Shown: positions 52,868-60,861 of the stretch, piece by piece | How the letters are laid out: every line of letters begins with the position of its first letter | Numbering within the stretch: the stretch's first letter is position 1 | Assembly (NCBI GenBank): GCA_048360435.1 | Contig: DBGCOP010000030.1 | Location: 1 to 64,000 of the forward strand | Source: Limenecus sp048360435 | Lineage (GTDB): Bacteria > Cyanobacteriota > Vampirovibrionia > Gastranaerophilales > Gastranaerophilaceae | DNA: 64,000 nt | Reading direction: 5' to 3' | Notes under the pieces: generated by a model | Seen by the model: only the letters and a program-made list of their open reading frames with translations | Database searches by the model: none | Told to the model about the DNA's origin: nothing | Translations under genes and position numbers: made by a program

Positions 52868-53535
52868 TGACAACACAGACCTATACACTTTCAAAGCTTC
52901 AAATGTTTGATGAATGTCCTCAAAAATACAAGCTTTGTTACATAGACAAGGTTCATATCATAGAAAATATAAACAACAGCGCATCACAAAAAGGAAATAA
53001 CCTCCATAACCTGATTAATTATTATCTGAAAGGAATGGATGTCAGCAGGCTGATAAGTGTATTAACACCTCAAGAAAAAATATTGTGGCACAATTTTATA
53101 ACCTCGGATGTAAAAAATTACAAATTTGTCAGCAGTGAATACAGTTTCAACTTAAGACTCGATGAATACTGGCTCACAGGAAGAATAGATGCACTTTTTG
53201 AATATGGTGGAGACTACATCATTCTTGACTGGAAAACAGGTGAAAACTTTTTGCCGGAAAATGTAAAATTTCAAACCTCATTTTATCTTTTGTGCATGTA
53301 TGAAATATTAAAATCAAAAAATCTTATCAAAAAACCGGAAGAACTTTCGCTTAATTATATGGATCTTGCTTCTGACAGTATAGTTAGAATCAATTTTGAT
53401 GAAAACTCATATATGCAATACAAAAATTTAATTTTAACAATAATAAATAAAATAAATGAAGGAAAAAACTTTTTCTGTAACAAAACATCAAAATGTAAAC
53501 TTTGCAAATATTACAGAGCTTGTCCTTATTTATAA
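52867..53535 (+). CDS. Fe-S PD-(D/E)XK nuclease (AddB/Cas4-like)
   Basis: The 222-aa RecB-family nuclease domain stands alone. His47 (NNLHNLIN), Asp108 (TGRIDAL) and Asp121-x-Lys123 (YIILDWKTG) form the catalytic set. An iron-sulfur staple is indicated by Cys17 (FDECPQKYK) plus Cys210-x2-Cys213-x5-Cys219 (CKLCKYYRACPYL), the arrangement of AddB and Cas4 nucleases. No helicase motifs are present. It is translationally coupled to the tandem helicase by TAATG, which strongly suggests a two-subunit helicase-nuclease. No CRISPR lies nearby, so a Cas4 role is unlikely. Confidence 0.9.
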   Translation: MTTQTYTLSKLQMFDECPQKYKLCYIDKVHIIENINNSASQKGNNLHNLINYYLKGMDVSRLISVLTPQEKILWHNFITSDVKNYKFVSSEYSFNLRLDEYWLTGRIDALFEYGGDYIILDWKTGENFLPENVKFQTSFYLLCMYEILKSKNLIKKPEELSLNYMDLASDSIVRINFDENSYMQYKNLILTIINKINEGKNFFCNKTSKCKLCKYYRACPYL

Positions 53536-53547
53536 TATTCTATTTAT

Positions 53548-54126
53548 TTAATCTAAATAGAATGCAGTAATAACTTTATGAGATTCTTCCGCATAATCAA
53601 TCGCTTTATGAAGCGTATTTGATGTATGAGACAAGAAACAAATTAACTGCTGACAATCATCAATGATTTCTCTGTTGCATATTCTGCTGGCATCAGCAAG
53701 TGTCATCATAGCTCTGTCAGAATGTTCAATAATATTAGGAACACCAATGAGTTGGTCCTGAACATCTGAAGGCTGCTGACCGATAGTCTGAGGCAAAATA
53801 ACTTTAAGTTTTTCAGGATTAGACTTCATAGCACCTCTGATAGTAGCAGCATTTGTACCTGACGAACCGCCTGAAGTGATAATAGTATTTCCCTGTGCAA
53901 CCAGAGCATAAGCCAATGTCTCAATAATCTGCTGGTGAGTAATCGGCAGATTACGACTTCCGATAATGGCTATACGTTTTTCAGATTGTTGTATTGTAGC
54001 AAGCTCCATAGCAAGCTGATCAACAGTATTTGCCGCATCTTCTGACACTTTATCCAAATCATCAATAGGAACCATAATAGATGATTGTTCTTGTGCTTCT
54101 TGGTTTTCTTTATTTTCTTCTGACAT
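53548..54126 (-). CDS. Cyanobacterial-type DprA/SLOG-like Rossmann protein
   Basis: The 192-aa protein has an acidic, Glu/Gln-rich N-terminus, then a SLOG/DprA-like Rossmann domain: RIAIIGSRNLPITHQQIIET, ALVAQGNTIITSGGSSGTNA, ATIRGAMKSNPEKLKVILPQ, and ASRICNREIIDDCQQLICF. I recognise the pattern from cyanobacterial proteins annotated as DNA recombination-mediator protein A. It may bind a nucleotide or ssDNA. It is convergent with the nuclease gene and divergent from pcrA, so it sits among DNA-repair genes, which may or may not be meaningful. Confidence 0.8.
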   Translation of the reverse strand: MSEENKENQEAQEQSSIMVPIDDLDKVSEDAANTVDQLAMELATIQQSEKRIAIIGSRNLPITHQQIIETLAYALVAQGNTIITSGGSSGTNAATIRGAMKSNPEKLKVILPQTIGQQPSDVQDQLIGVPNIIEHSDRAMMTLADASRICNREIIDDCQQLICFLSHTSNTLHKAIDYAEESHKVITAFYLD

Positions 54127-54241
54127 TGCCTTATCCTAATTTGTATAAAAACTTTTTTTTGATTATCATAATAATATCATAAATTGACAAAAATAAAAGT
54201 ATTTTTTAATAAAACACTTGCAAACATTAGGAATTTTGGGG

Positions 54242-56713
54242 ATGGAAGAGTTATTACAAAGTCTGAATGACGAACAAAGAGAAGCTGTTGTTGAAAAAGA
54301 AGGAGCACTTCTCGTTCTTGCCGGAGCAGGAAGCGGAAAAACAAAAGTTTTGACTACCAGAATAGTAAATCTGGTCAAGTCAGGGGTAAACCCATATAAA
54401 ATTCTGGCTGTAACATTTACAAATAAAGCAGCAAAAGAAATGAGAGAACGTCTGTCTAAAATGATAGGCGAGGAAGTTGTAAAAAAAATGTGGGTGGGAA
54501 CCTTTCACAATATTTGCGGAAGAATATTGAGATTCGATCTTGAAAACTACAAAAGCACGGATGGAAGAAAATGGGACAACAACTATGTTATCTACGATGA
54601 AACAGACTCAAATGCCATAATTAAAAATGCCATAAAAAAATTGAATCTTGATGAGAAAGTATATGCTCCAAAACTCGTAAAAGCAGCCATAAGCAATGCA
54701 AAAAGCAAAATGCAAGATGCCTACACCTTCTCAACCAGAGCCAGAGACTACCGCACACAAAAAATTTCCGAAATTTATGACGAATATGAAAAGCAACTTA
54801 TGGCAAATAACGCCATAGACTTTGATGACATGCTGCTTTTGACTGTTAATCTTTTGTCAACAAACGAAGAAGTAAGAAACAAATACCACGAAAGATTCTC
54901 TCATATACTGGTAGACGAGTTTCAAGATACAAACATAAGCCAGTATATGCTTATAAGACACCTCTACTCAAACGGAAAAGCCGACAGCGATTTAAAAGGC
55001 AGAAGCCTTTGTGTTGTAGGAGATGTTGATCAGTCAATTTACAGCTGGAGAGGTGCTGATTACAAAATAATTCTGAATTTCCAAACAGATTACAGAAATG
55101 CAAAACTCATAAAACTTGAAAAAAACTACCGATCAGTAGCCACTATCCTTGATGCCGCCAATGCCATAATTGTGAACAATACGGAACGTGTCAGCAAAAA
55201 CCTTTATTCAACAAAAGGCAAAGGTGAAAAAATAGATATTTATGAAGCGCAAGACGAAGCAGGCGAGGCTTATTACATTGCAAATAAAATTAAAAATTAT
55301 GCCGGAAATCTCAATGATTATGCCATTCTTTACAGAACAAACTCTCAATCCCGTGCAATAGAAGAAGCCCTAATTTCGCAAGGTATTTCCTATCGAATGG
55401 TAGGGGGGCTGAAATTCTATGACCGTAAAGAAATCAAAGACCTCATTGCATATTTGAAAATTATCTATAACAGGCATGATTCTCAAAGTTTGAAAAGAAT
55501 TATTAATGTTCCCAAAAGAGCAATCGGTGATACAACTGTCAAAAAAATTCAAGACATTGCATCTTCTATGGACTATTCAATGTATGAAGTAATTCAAAGC
55601 ATAAATGACTATGATGACTTCAATGCATCAACAAAAACAAAATTAACAAACTTTGCAGAGCTTCTGGATAAGCTTGAGAAAAACAAAGACACTCTTTCTT
55701 TGCCTGAATTCATAGCATTTATCATAGAAGAAACAGGCTATCTTGCTGAATTAAAACAGGAAGATACTGAAGAATCACAATCAAGAATCGAAAACTTGCA
55801 GGAGCTTGTTAACGTAGCAAGAGACTTTGCTCCTGATGAAGAAGACAATATTCTCGGTGAATTCCTTGCTCAAGTCGCTCTTGTCAGTGACCTTGACGAA
55901 ACACCCGATGCTGACAACGCTGTAACGCTTATGACACTCCATGCTGCAAAAGGTCTGGAGTTTGAAACAGTTTTTCTTGCCGGTCTGGAAGAAGGAATTT
56001 TCCCTCACAGCCGTTCCTTGAACAGCAACACAGAAATGGAAGAAGAACGACGTCTTATGTATGTCGGAGTAACACGTGCAAAGCAAAAACTCTATATAAC
56101 ATACGCAAAAAGAAGACAAATGTGGGGTGAAACAAGATATTACAATCCAAGCAGGTTTTTAGTCGAAATTCCTGACAGCCTGACAGAAAGAAATACCTCG
56201 GAGGACTCTTCCTCTTCTTATTCGGGCAGCACTTTCAAACAAGCTGTAAACAAATTGAAGATAGATCGTTCCGGATATGTGGAAAAAACGACCTCCTTTG
56301 GTGCAGGATTTGTTGCTCCTACACCTAATCAACAGGCTCAAAGCATAAGCAGAGTAGTAAAACCAAAGCCCACATCAAACTACAAACCGCCGCAGCCCGT
56401 AAAAAAAGAAGCATTTATTGTAAAAAATGCACAAAATAAAACAAAGGATGAAGAAAAGGTTCAAAAACTGCTTGAAGACAACCCGATAAAACGTATGCTT
56501 GAGGAAAAAAAGCAGAAAGAGGCTGCTCTAGCCCAAAAGAACACAGAAACAAACACCTACAATATTGGAGACAGAGTCTTTCATGAAAAATTCGGAATCG
56601 GACATATTGATGAGATTAAACAAATAGGCTCTTCTTCAATGTATGTCATTGATTTTGGAAAACAGGGCAAAAAAGCAGTTGATGCGCTTTATGCAAATTT
56701 GAAAAAGTTTTAG
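54242..56713 (+). CDS. pcrA: DNA helicase PcrA/UvrD
   Basis: The 823-aa SF1A 3'-5' helicase acts in excision repair and replication-fork upkeep. Walker A is LAGAGSGKTKV (residues 27-36), followed by VTFTNKAAKEMRERL, FHNICGRILR, DFDDMLLL, HILVDEFQDTN, VVGDVDQSIYSWRGAD, LEKNYRS, TLMTLHAAKGLEFETVFLAG and VGVTRAKQKLYITYA. The C-terminal Tudor-like, RNAP-binding tail (GDRVFHEKFGIGHI) marks it as PcrA/UvrD type. I start at MEELLQSLND; a TTG 24 bases earlier is less likely. It is separate from the tandem helicase. Confidence 0.96.
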   Translation: MEELLQSLNDEQREAVVEKEGALLVLAGAGSGKTKVLTTRIVNLVKSGVNPYKILAVTFTNKAAKEMRERLSKMIGEEVVKKMWVGTFHNICGRILRFDLENYKSTDGRKWDNNYVIYDETDSNAIIKNAIKKLNLDEKVYAPKLVKAAISNAKSKMQDAYTFSTRARDYRTQKISEIYDEYEKQLMANNAIDFDDMLLLTVNLLSTNEEVRNKYHERFSHILVDEFQDTNISQYMLIRHLYSNGKADSDLKGRSLCVVGDVDQSIYSWRGADYKIILNFQTDYRNAKLIKLEKNYRSVATILDAANAIIVNNTERVSKNLYSTKGKGEKIDIYEAQDEAGEAYYIANKIKNYAGNLNDYAILYRTNSQSRAIEEALISQGISYRMVGGLKFYDRKEIKDLIAYLKIIYNRHDSQSLKRIINVPKRAIGDTTVKKIQDIASSMDYSMYEVIQSINDYDDFNASTKTKLTNFAELLDKLEKNKDTLSLPEFIAFIIEETGYLAELKQEDTEESQSRIENLQELVNVARDFAPDEEDNILGEFLAQVALVSDLDETPDADNAVTLMTLHAAKGLEFETVFLAGLEEGIFPHSRSLNSNTEMEEERRLMYVGVTRAKQKLYITYAKRRQMWGETRYYNPSRFLVEIPDSLTERNTSEDSSSSYSGSTFKQAVNKLKIDRSGYVEKTTSFGAGFVAPTPNQQAQSISRVVKPKPTSNYKPPQPVKKEAFIVKNAQNKTKDEEKVQKLLEDNPIKRMLEEKKQKEAALAQKNTETNTYNIGDRVFHEKFGIGHIDEIKQIGSSSMYVIDFGKQGKKAVDALYANLKKF

Positions 56714-56717
56714 CAAC

Positions 56718-56747
56718 AAAAAAGGCTCCTTTGGGGAGTCTTTTTTG
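56718..56747 (+). terminator. Terminator after pcrA
   Basis: AAAAAAGGCTCC pairs with GGGGAGTCTTTTTT (one G-U) around a short loop. Confidence 0.85.
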
Positions 56748-56765
56748 TAATTAATTTTATTATTA

Positions 56766-57446
56766 TTAAGAAAAGAAGTGACCTCTTTTCGAATCCAGCG
56801 TAATTTTATCGAATGAATACAGCCTTGCAGGTCTTTTTGAACCTGACTTTGTATATTCATCAAGCTCTTTTAATATTGCAAGAGAAAGAAATTTCTTTCT
56901 GAAATTGCGTTTGTCGAGCTTTTTCATAAGAATCATTTCATAAGCCTTTTGCAGCTCAGTCAAAGTAAACTTTTGAGGCAGAAGCTGGAATGCAATCGGA
57001 CAGAATTCCAAACGCTCTCTTGTTCTTTTCAAAGAATATTCAATAATCTCCTTGTGGTCAAAAGCCAGAGCAGGAAGACTGTTCACAGGATGCCACTTAA
57101 CTTCCGTAATCTCAGTGTTTTCTTCAAAAGAAAGAACAATATCATCTGAACGAATCAATGCAAAATAAGCACAAGTGATTACACGAGAGTTAGGGTGACG
57201 AAGAGGATCACCAAAAGTATATAGCTGCTCAAGATAAATATTTTGTACGTTTGTTTTTTCTTTCAAAATTCGCAATGCCGCGTCATCAAGAGTTTCAGAA
57301 ATGCGAACATAGCCCCCCGGCAATGCCCATTTGCTTTTAAAAGGTTCATGTGCACGTTTGACCAGCAATACTTTGAGCTTATCATCTTTAATAGTAAAAA
57401 TAACTACGTCGGTAGTGACCTCGTGGGTTTTAGTTTCTTTAAACAT
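56766..57446 (-). CDS. NrtR-like Nudix-related transcriptional regulator
   Basis: The 226-aa protein combines an N-terminal Nudix-fold domain with a C-terminal winged helix (LQKAYEMILMKKLDKRNFRKKF). The Nudix box is degenerate: GGYVRISETLDDAALRILKE has Arg-Ile-Leu-Lys-Glu where active enzymes have REUxEE, so it likely senses a ligand rather than hydrolyses it. In known NrtR proteins the ligand is ADP-ribose and the targets are NAD-synthesis genes. No NAD genes are next to it, so the regulon is unknown. It is monocistronic. Confidence 0.82.
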   Translation of the reverse strand: MFKETKTHEVTTDVVIFTIKDDKLKVLLVKRAHEPFKSKWALPGGYVRISETLDDAALRILKEKTNVQNIYLEQLYTFGDPLRHPNSRVITCAYFALIRSDDIVLSFEENTEITEVKWHPVNSLPALAFDHKEIIEYSLKRTRERLEFCPIAFQLLPQKFTLTELQKAYEMILMKKLDKRNFRKKFLSLAILKELDEYTKSGSKRPARLYSFDKITLDSKRGHFFS

Positions 57447-57490
57447 ACTTCCTCGGCTTGTTTTAACTTATTCTTATTTTAGACTAAACA

Positions 57491-57535
57491 AAAAGCATTT
57501 TGTAATTTTTTGATAAAACTTTACAAAATGCTTTT
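57491..57535 (-). terminator. Terminator after the lytic transglycosylase
   Basis: A 15-bp stem AAAAGCATTTTGTAA/TTACAAAATGCTTTT lies between the transglycosylase and nrtR-like genes. On the minus strand it is followed by a T run. Confidence 0.75.
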
Positions 57536-57563
57536 CATGTTATTTTAAATATCCATCTCTAAC

Positions 57564-58181
57564 TTATATAGCACCTGATAGACTTACAAAAGGCAAATCT
57601 GACGGGTCAAATCCTACCCTTTTTATAACATTATTTTCTTTGTCTGCCTGCAAAACTTTATTCAGACTGCTGGATGAAACATTACCCTGCTTATATTTTG
57701 TAATTGCAGGATCAGGATTTGCTTTTTGTGAATAATATTCATTCATAATGCCGTTAACAAATCGCTTAGTTTCAGCAAAAGGCGGCACACCTTTATACTT
57801 ACTGACATTGCCAGGCCCTGCATTGTATGCAGCCAGCGCAAGTTCAACAGAACCGAATTTTTGATACATCATTTTGTAATACATCAATCCGCCTCTGATA
57901 TTATCGCTGAGATAATAGGGGTTGTACCCCAGTCTTTTTGCAGTTGACGGCATCAATTGGAATACGCCGACAGCTCCGTAAGAACTTCTTTTTTCATGAA
58001 CGAACCCAGATTCCATTTTAGCAATACTTAACCCAAGCGCAGGATCAATGCCCATCTCCAAAGAATGTTTTACAATATAATCTTTGACTGTGGCTTTTGA
58101 TGTTTGTGCTTGTGTTTGCTGCGGATTTGCTAAAATGCAAAAAATGAGTAGTAAGGTTAGTGTTAGTAACTTTCTAATCAA
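57564..58181 (-). CDS. Secreted lytic transglycosylase (SLT domain)
   Basis: The 205-aa protein has a signal peptide (residues 1-25, cleaved around QTQAQT) and a family 1 SLT domain. The catalytic Glu57 is in SIAKMESGF, followed by SYGAVGVFQLMPSTAKRLGY and ALAAYNAGPGNV. It cleaves peptidoglycan glycan strands in the periplasm. The C-terminal 60 residues are not recognised. A long, structured, GC-richer leader precedes it, suggesting RNA-level control. Confidence 0.9.
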   Translation of the reverse strand: MIRKLLTLTLLLIFCILANPQQTQAQTSKATVKDYIVKHSLEMGIDPALGLSIAKMESGFVHEKRSSYGAVGVFQLMPSTAKRLGYNPYYLSDNIRGGLMYYKMMYQKFGSVELALAAYNAGPGNVSKYKGVPPFAETKRFVNGIMNEYYSQKANPDPAITKYKQGNVSSSSLNKVLQADKENNVIKRVGFDPSDLPFVSLSGAI

Positions 58182-58513
58182 ATGTTAATCCTCTGTTTTG
58201 TAAATTGAAACGGGAAAAGCTTGTGCTCGGACTCACGATATAATCCTGTAAAATTACAGTTAAACCGGAAGCCCCCCGGAAACCTGATTTTCAAAACACT
58301 GCTGCTTTGACTTTCACAACTTGTTTTTTCTATCAAGCTCCAGTTTATATTACTTCATAAAGATAAAAAGTCAAGTCCTGTGCTCTTTTCCTCCCTGTGT
58401 TGCTATTTATTACTGTATTTAACAACAATTTTATTCTTATTCAAAGTATAAGTTTTTTAAATTAGATGACGGAATATTCATTTGTGTTAATATAAAAAAG
58501 AGGAAGATTTTAA
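58182..58513 (-). promoter_or_regulatory. Intergenic region, probable structured leader of the transglycosylase
   Basis: This 332-base divergent region contains no convincing gene. On the minus strand it can form TTGACTTT/AAAGTCAA enclosing AGCTTG/CAAGTT, then a GC-rich part with CCGG repeats, the hairpin CTGTA/TACAG, and GGAT/GTCC followed by CCGAGCAC. Peptidoglycan hydrolases are often preceded by a c-di-AMP (ydaO-type) riboswitch; the end segment shows slight likeness to that motif but not enough to assign it. The plus-strand side (58440-58513) holds the exonuclease promoter and its AGAGGAAG site. Confidence 0.4.
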
Positions 58514-59446
58514 ATGCCAAGAAAAAAATGTATTGAAATTGTTCTGGACGTTGAAACAACAGGACTTGATTATAAAAAAGAGAGAATTATTGAATTTGCT
58601 GCTGTGAGGCTGGAAAACGGTGTCATAAAAGACAAATATGAAACCTTAATCAATCCTCAACAGCACATCAGAAAATCGAGCATGGCTGTGCACGGTATTA
58701 CAGAAGAAATGGTTGCAGACCAACCGACAGAAGCAGAAGCTATGCCGGGGATTTTAGAATTTATTGGCGAACATCCGATTGTTGCACACAACGCAATTTT
58801 TGATTACAACTTCTTAAATGAAGCATCAAAACGCCTTTACGGAAAACCCATAGAAAACCAGAGAATCGATTCTCAGTTCCTTTTTAAAGAGGTTTATCCG
58901 GAATTTGAATCGCACGGACTTGAAAATCTCATGCTCAAATTCGGTGTTGAGTTTGATACACGCCACAGAGCAATGGCTGACACAATCGGGCTTGCTCAAG
59001 CATATCCGAAATTGAAAAAACTCTATGAAAAAAAATATGACTGGCAAATGAAGCAAATAAACAACATTGAATATTTATTTGAAAGATTTTTGCGTATTCA
59101 ACAGGCTGTGCAAACAATGCAATCTGAAATACAAGATTTAAAATCAATCTTCAAGCTTTATTTTGATGAAGGAGGAAAACCTGTAACGGCAACAACCGGT
59201 GAAACACTCGTTTATCAATCCAAGCAGTCTTTCTCTTATGACTTTGTACAAATCAAAGACATATTGGACGAAATAGGAGCTTTGCCCAAAGCCGTAAAAT
59301 TGAACAACGGTTTTGTTGACCGTCTTGTTAACGGACACAGCCTCGATGAAGAAACAAGAGAAAAAATCAAACAGGCAAGATGCGACTTCTCTGAAACAAG
59401 AAATATACAGGTTATCAAACCTGATAAACACCCAAATAATCAATAA
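58514..59446 (+). CDS. DEDDh 3'-5' exonuclease (DnaQ-like)
   Basis: The 310-aa protein has an N-terminal DnaQ-type exonuclease domain with all acidic residues: Asp12 and Glu14 (VLDVETTGLD), Asp97 (AHNAIFDYNFL), and His151/Asp156 (RHRAMADTIGL). It resembles the PolC/DnaQ epsilon exonuclease. The C-terminal 140 residues (QQAVQTMQSEIQDLKSIFKL, then YDFVQIKDILDEIG) are not recognised and may bind a polymerase or another partner. A proofreading or repair role is plausible; which one is open. Confidence 0.87.
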   Translation: MPRKKCIEIVLDVETTGLDYKKERIIEFAAVRLENGVIKDKYETLINPQQHIRKSSMAVHGITEEMVADQPTEAEAMPGILEFIGEHPIVAHNAIFDYNFLNEASKRLYGKPIENQRIDSQFLFKEVYPEFESHGLENLMLKFGVEFDTRHRAMADTIGLAQAYPKLKKLYEKKYDWQMKQINNIEYLFERFLRIQQAVQTMQSEIQDLKSIFKLYFDEGGKPVTATTGETLVYQSKQSFSYDFVQIKDILDEIGALPKAVKLNNGFVDRLVNGHSLDEETREKIKQARCDFSETRNIQVIKPDKHPNNQ

Positions 59447-59471
59447 AAAACCTGACATAAAGTCAGGTTTT
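59447..59471 (+). terminator. Terminator after the exonuclease gene
   Basis: The stem AAAACCTGAC/GTCAGGTTTT has a 5-base loop. Confidence 0.85.
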
Positions 59472-59525
59472 AATAATTAAGTCTAGTTGCCAATTCCTCA
59501 AATTTCTCTATTTTATAATATGCGA

Positions 59526-59714
59526 TTAAGCGATGAAGTTGTTACCGAATCTTGTTGCACCTAAGAAAACACATTCTTCAAGCATTGAATCAAGACTTCT
59601 GTAAACTTTTCTTGCAGGTTTCTTTTCTGCTTCAAGAATAGCTGATCTTGTATCTTCATATTGATTTGCGATTGCCAATGTATAGTTTGCGAATGGATTA
59701 GTTGCGTTCATCAT
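59526..59714 (-). CDS. NPFANY small protein, paralogue 2
   Basis: The 62-aa protein is about 69 % identical (43 of 62 positions) to the product at 4508-4696. It shares NPFANYTL, QYEDT and the C-terminal ECVFLGATRFG-NFIA block. Here it is alone, without the coiled-coil partner. Its promoter region carries copy B of the conserved block. Two adjacent ATGs begin the frame, with AGAGG upstream. Function unknown; no signal peptide or membrane helix. Confidence 0.82.
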   Translation of the reverse strand: MMNATNPFANYTLAIANQYEDTRSAILEAEKKPARKVYRSLDSMLEECVFLGATRFGNNFIA

Positions 59715-59757
59715 ATCTCTCTGACCTCTTTATGTTTTCTTCTTACATATATATAAA

Positions 59758-59812
59758 GTATATAACTTTTAAAAAATTGCCTTTTTAGTATATACTTTGC
59801 TTAATATTTCTT
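59758..59812 (-). promoter_or_regulatory. GTATATAC promoter element, copy B
   Basis: The minus strand of 59772-59812 matches 3961-4001 at 40 of 41 bases, including GTATATAC (59788-59795) and GGCAATTTTT. A second TATATAC-like site and ACTTTATATATAT follow toward the gene. The start codon is about 57 bases downstream. Confidence 0.65.
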
Positions 59813-59844
59813 AATAATATGTTTAGAATTAAAAAAAACAGGAA

Positions 59845-60828
59845 TCAAAAAGTAATCATAGTACCATCAAGGTTCATAGCACTAATATTAAAATCACTGT
59901 CCCAGTATATTTGAGCATTTTGTCTGGGGATATAATTTAAGTTTGATGATGCCATGGAAACAGCTGTTTTCAAATCGAGCATAGAAGAATGCACCAGTTT
60001 TTTTATAATATCTGAAACAAAAGCCGTACTACCTGCCATTGTGCCGCATGAATCCATTGCTTTTCCGTTTTTTAAAAACACTGTTTTGCCGCAAAATTCC
60101 ATAGACTCAAGCTCTGAGTGAGCAATCGGCAGGGCATCGCTTATCAATATAATTTTGCTTAAAGGTTTTGTTCTGAAAGTAATTTTTAAAACATCTTTTT
60201 GAACGTGTTTCATATCTGCAATGATTTCTGTATAAATATCATCGTTTGATAAAGCTGAAACAACACAGGAAGGCTCTCGATGAGAAAAAGAGCTCATCGC
60301 ATTATAAAGATGTGTAACCTGTGCAACATGAGATAAATCTGAACCAATACAATGACCGGCTGACACTCTGACATTTTTCATTTTTAAATATTTACTCAAA
60401 AGGTTATCTCTATCAAGCTCAGGTGCCAGAGTCACAATTTTTATTACATCATCCTCAAGCTGTTTATAATTTTCAATTGTAGGAGCAAGAAGATGTTCCG
60501 CGTTATGAATACCTTTCTTTTCAGGATTCAAGAAACACGCCTCAAGGTGAACACCCAGAATTTTCGCCATAGGTTCATCCGCTTTTTCTTGAATCTGCAT
60601 AGCAGATTTAACATTCGCAATCTGAAAACGCAAATTTTCAATAGAATCAGTTGCAAGAGTCGGGAAAAAAGCACACACTCCAAATTTCATAATTTTTTTT
60701 GAAAATTCAATAAAATCCAGAGCACTGCATTTTGAAAAATCTATACCGAAGCCCCCGTGAATATGTTGTTCGACGAGAGCATCGGTTTCAATTAAATTAT
60801 CGACTGACTGAATTTGTGTGTCGTACAT
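59845..60828 (-). CDS. nagA: N-acetylglucosamine-6-phosphate deacetylase
   Basis: NagA (327 aa) removes acetate from GlcNAc-6-phosphate during amino-sugar use or wall recycling. Metal and active-site motifs: VEQHIHGGFG, HLEACFLNPEKKGIHN (usual HLEGPF), SAGHCIGS, VTHLYNAMSSF, ILISDALPIA and CGTMAGSTAF. The N-terminal beta-sandwich strands present in typical 380-aa forms are mostly missing, so it is a short version starting just before the first metal motif. It lies 33 bases after malQ. Confidence 0.85.
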   Translation of the reverse strand: MYDTQIQSVDNLIETDALVEQHIHGGFGIDFSKCSALDFIEFSKKIMKFGVCAFFPTLATDSIENLRFQIANVKSAMQIQEKADEPMAKILGVHLEACFLNPEKKGIHNAEHLLAPTIENYKQLEDDVIKIVTLAPELDRDNLLSKYLKMKNVRVSAGHCIGSDLSHVAQVTHLYNAMSSFSHREPSCVVSALSNDDIYTEIIADMKHVQKDVLKITFRTKPLSKIILISDALPIAHSELESMEFCGKTVFLKNGKAMDSCGTMAGSTAFVSDIIKKLVHSSMLDLKTAVSMASSNLNYIPRQNAQIYWDSDFNISAMNLDGTMITF

Positions 60829-60861
60829 TATTTCATCTGTTAAACTGAAATCTTTATACTA

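Noticed and set aside
52867..53535. Cas4 of a CRISPR system
   Set aside because: The Fe-S PD-(D/E)XK architecture is Cas4-like, but there is no repeat array or other cas gene, and it is coupled to a helicase as in AddAB-type systems.
58465..58494. Nine-codon ORF MTEYSFVLI just before the exonuclease gene
   Set aside because: No ribosome-binding site and no conservation evidence; probably chance.
59821..59844. Similarity of an A-rich tract here to one near 3898-3916 as part of the shared promoter repeat
   Set aside because: It is in the opposite orientation relative to the promoter block and is low-complexity; probably chance.
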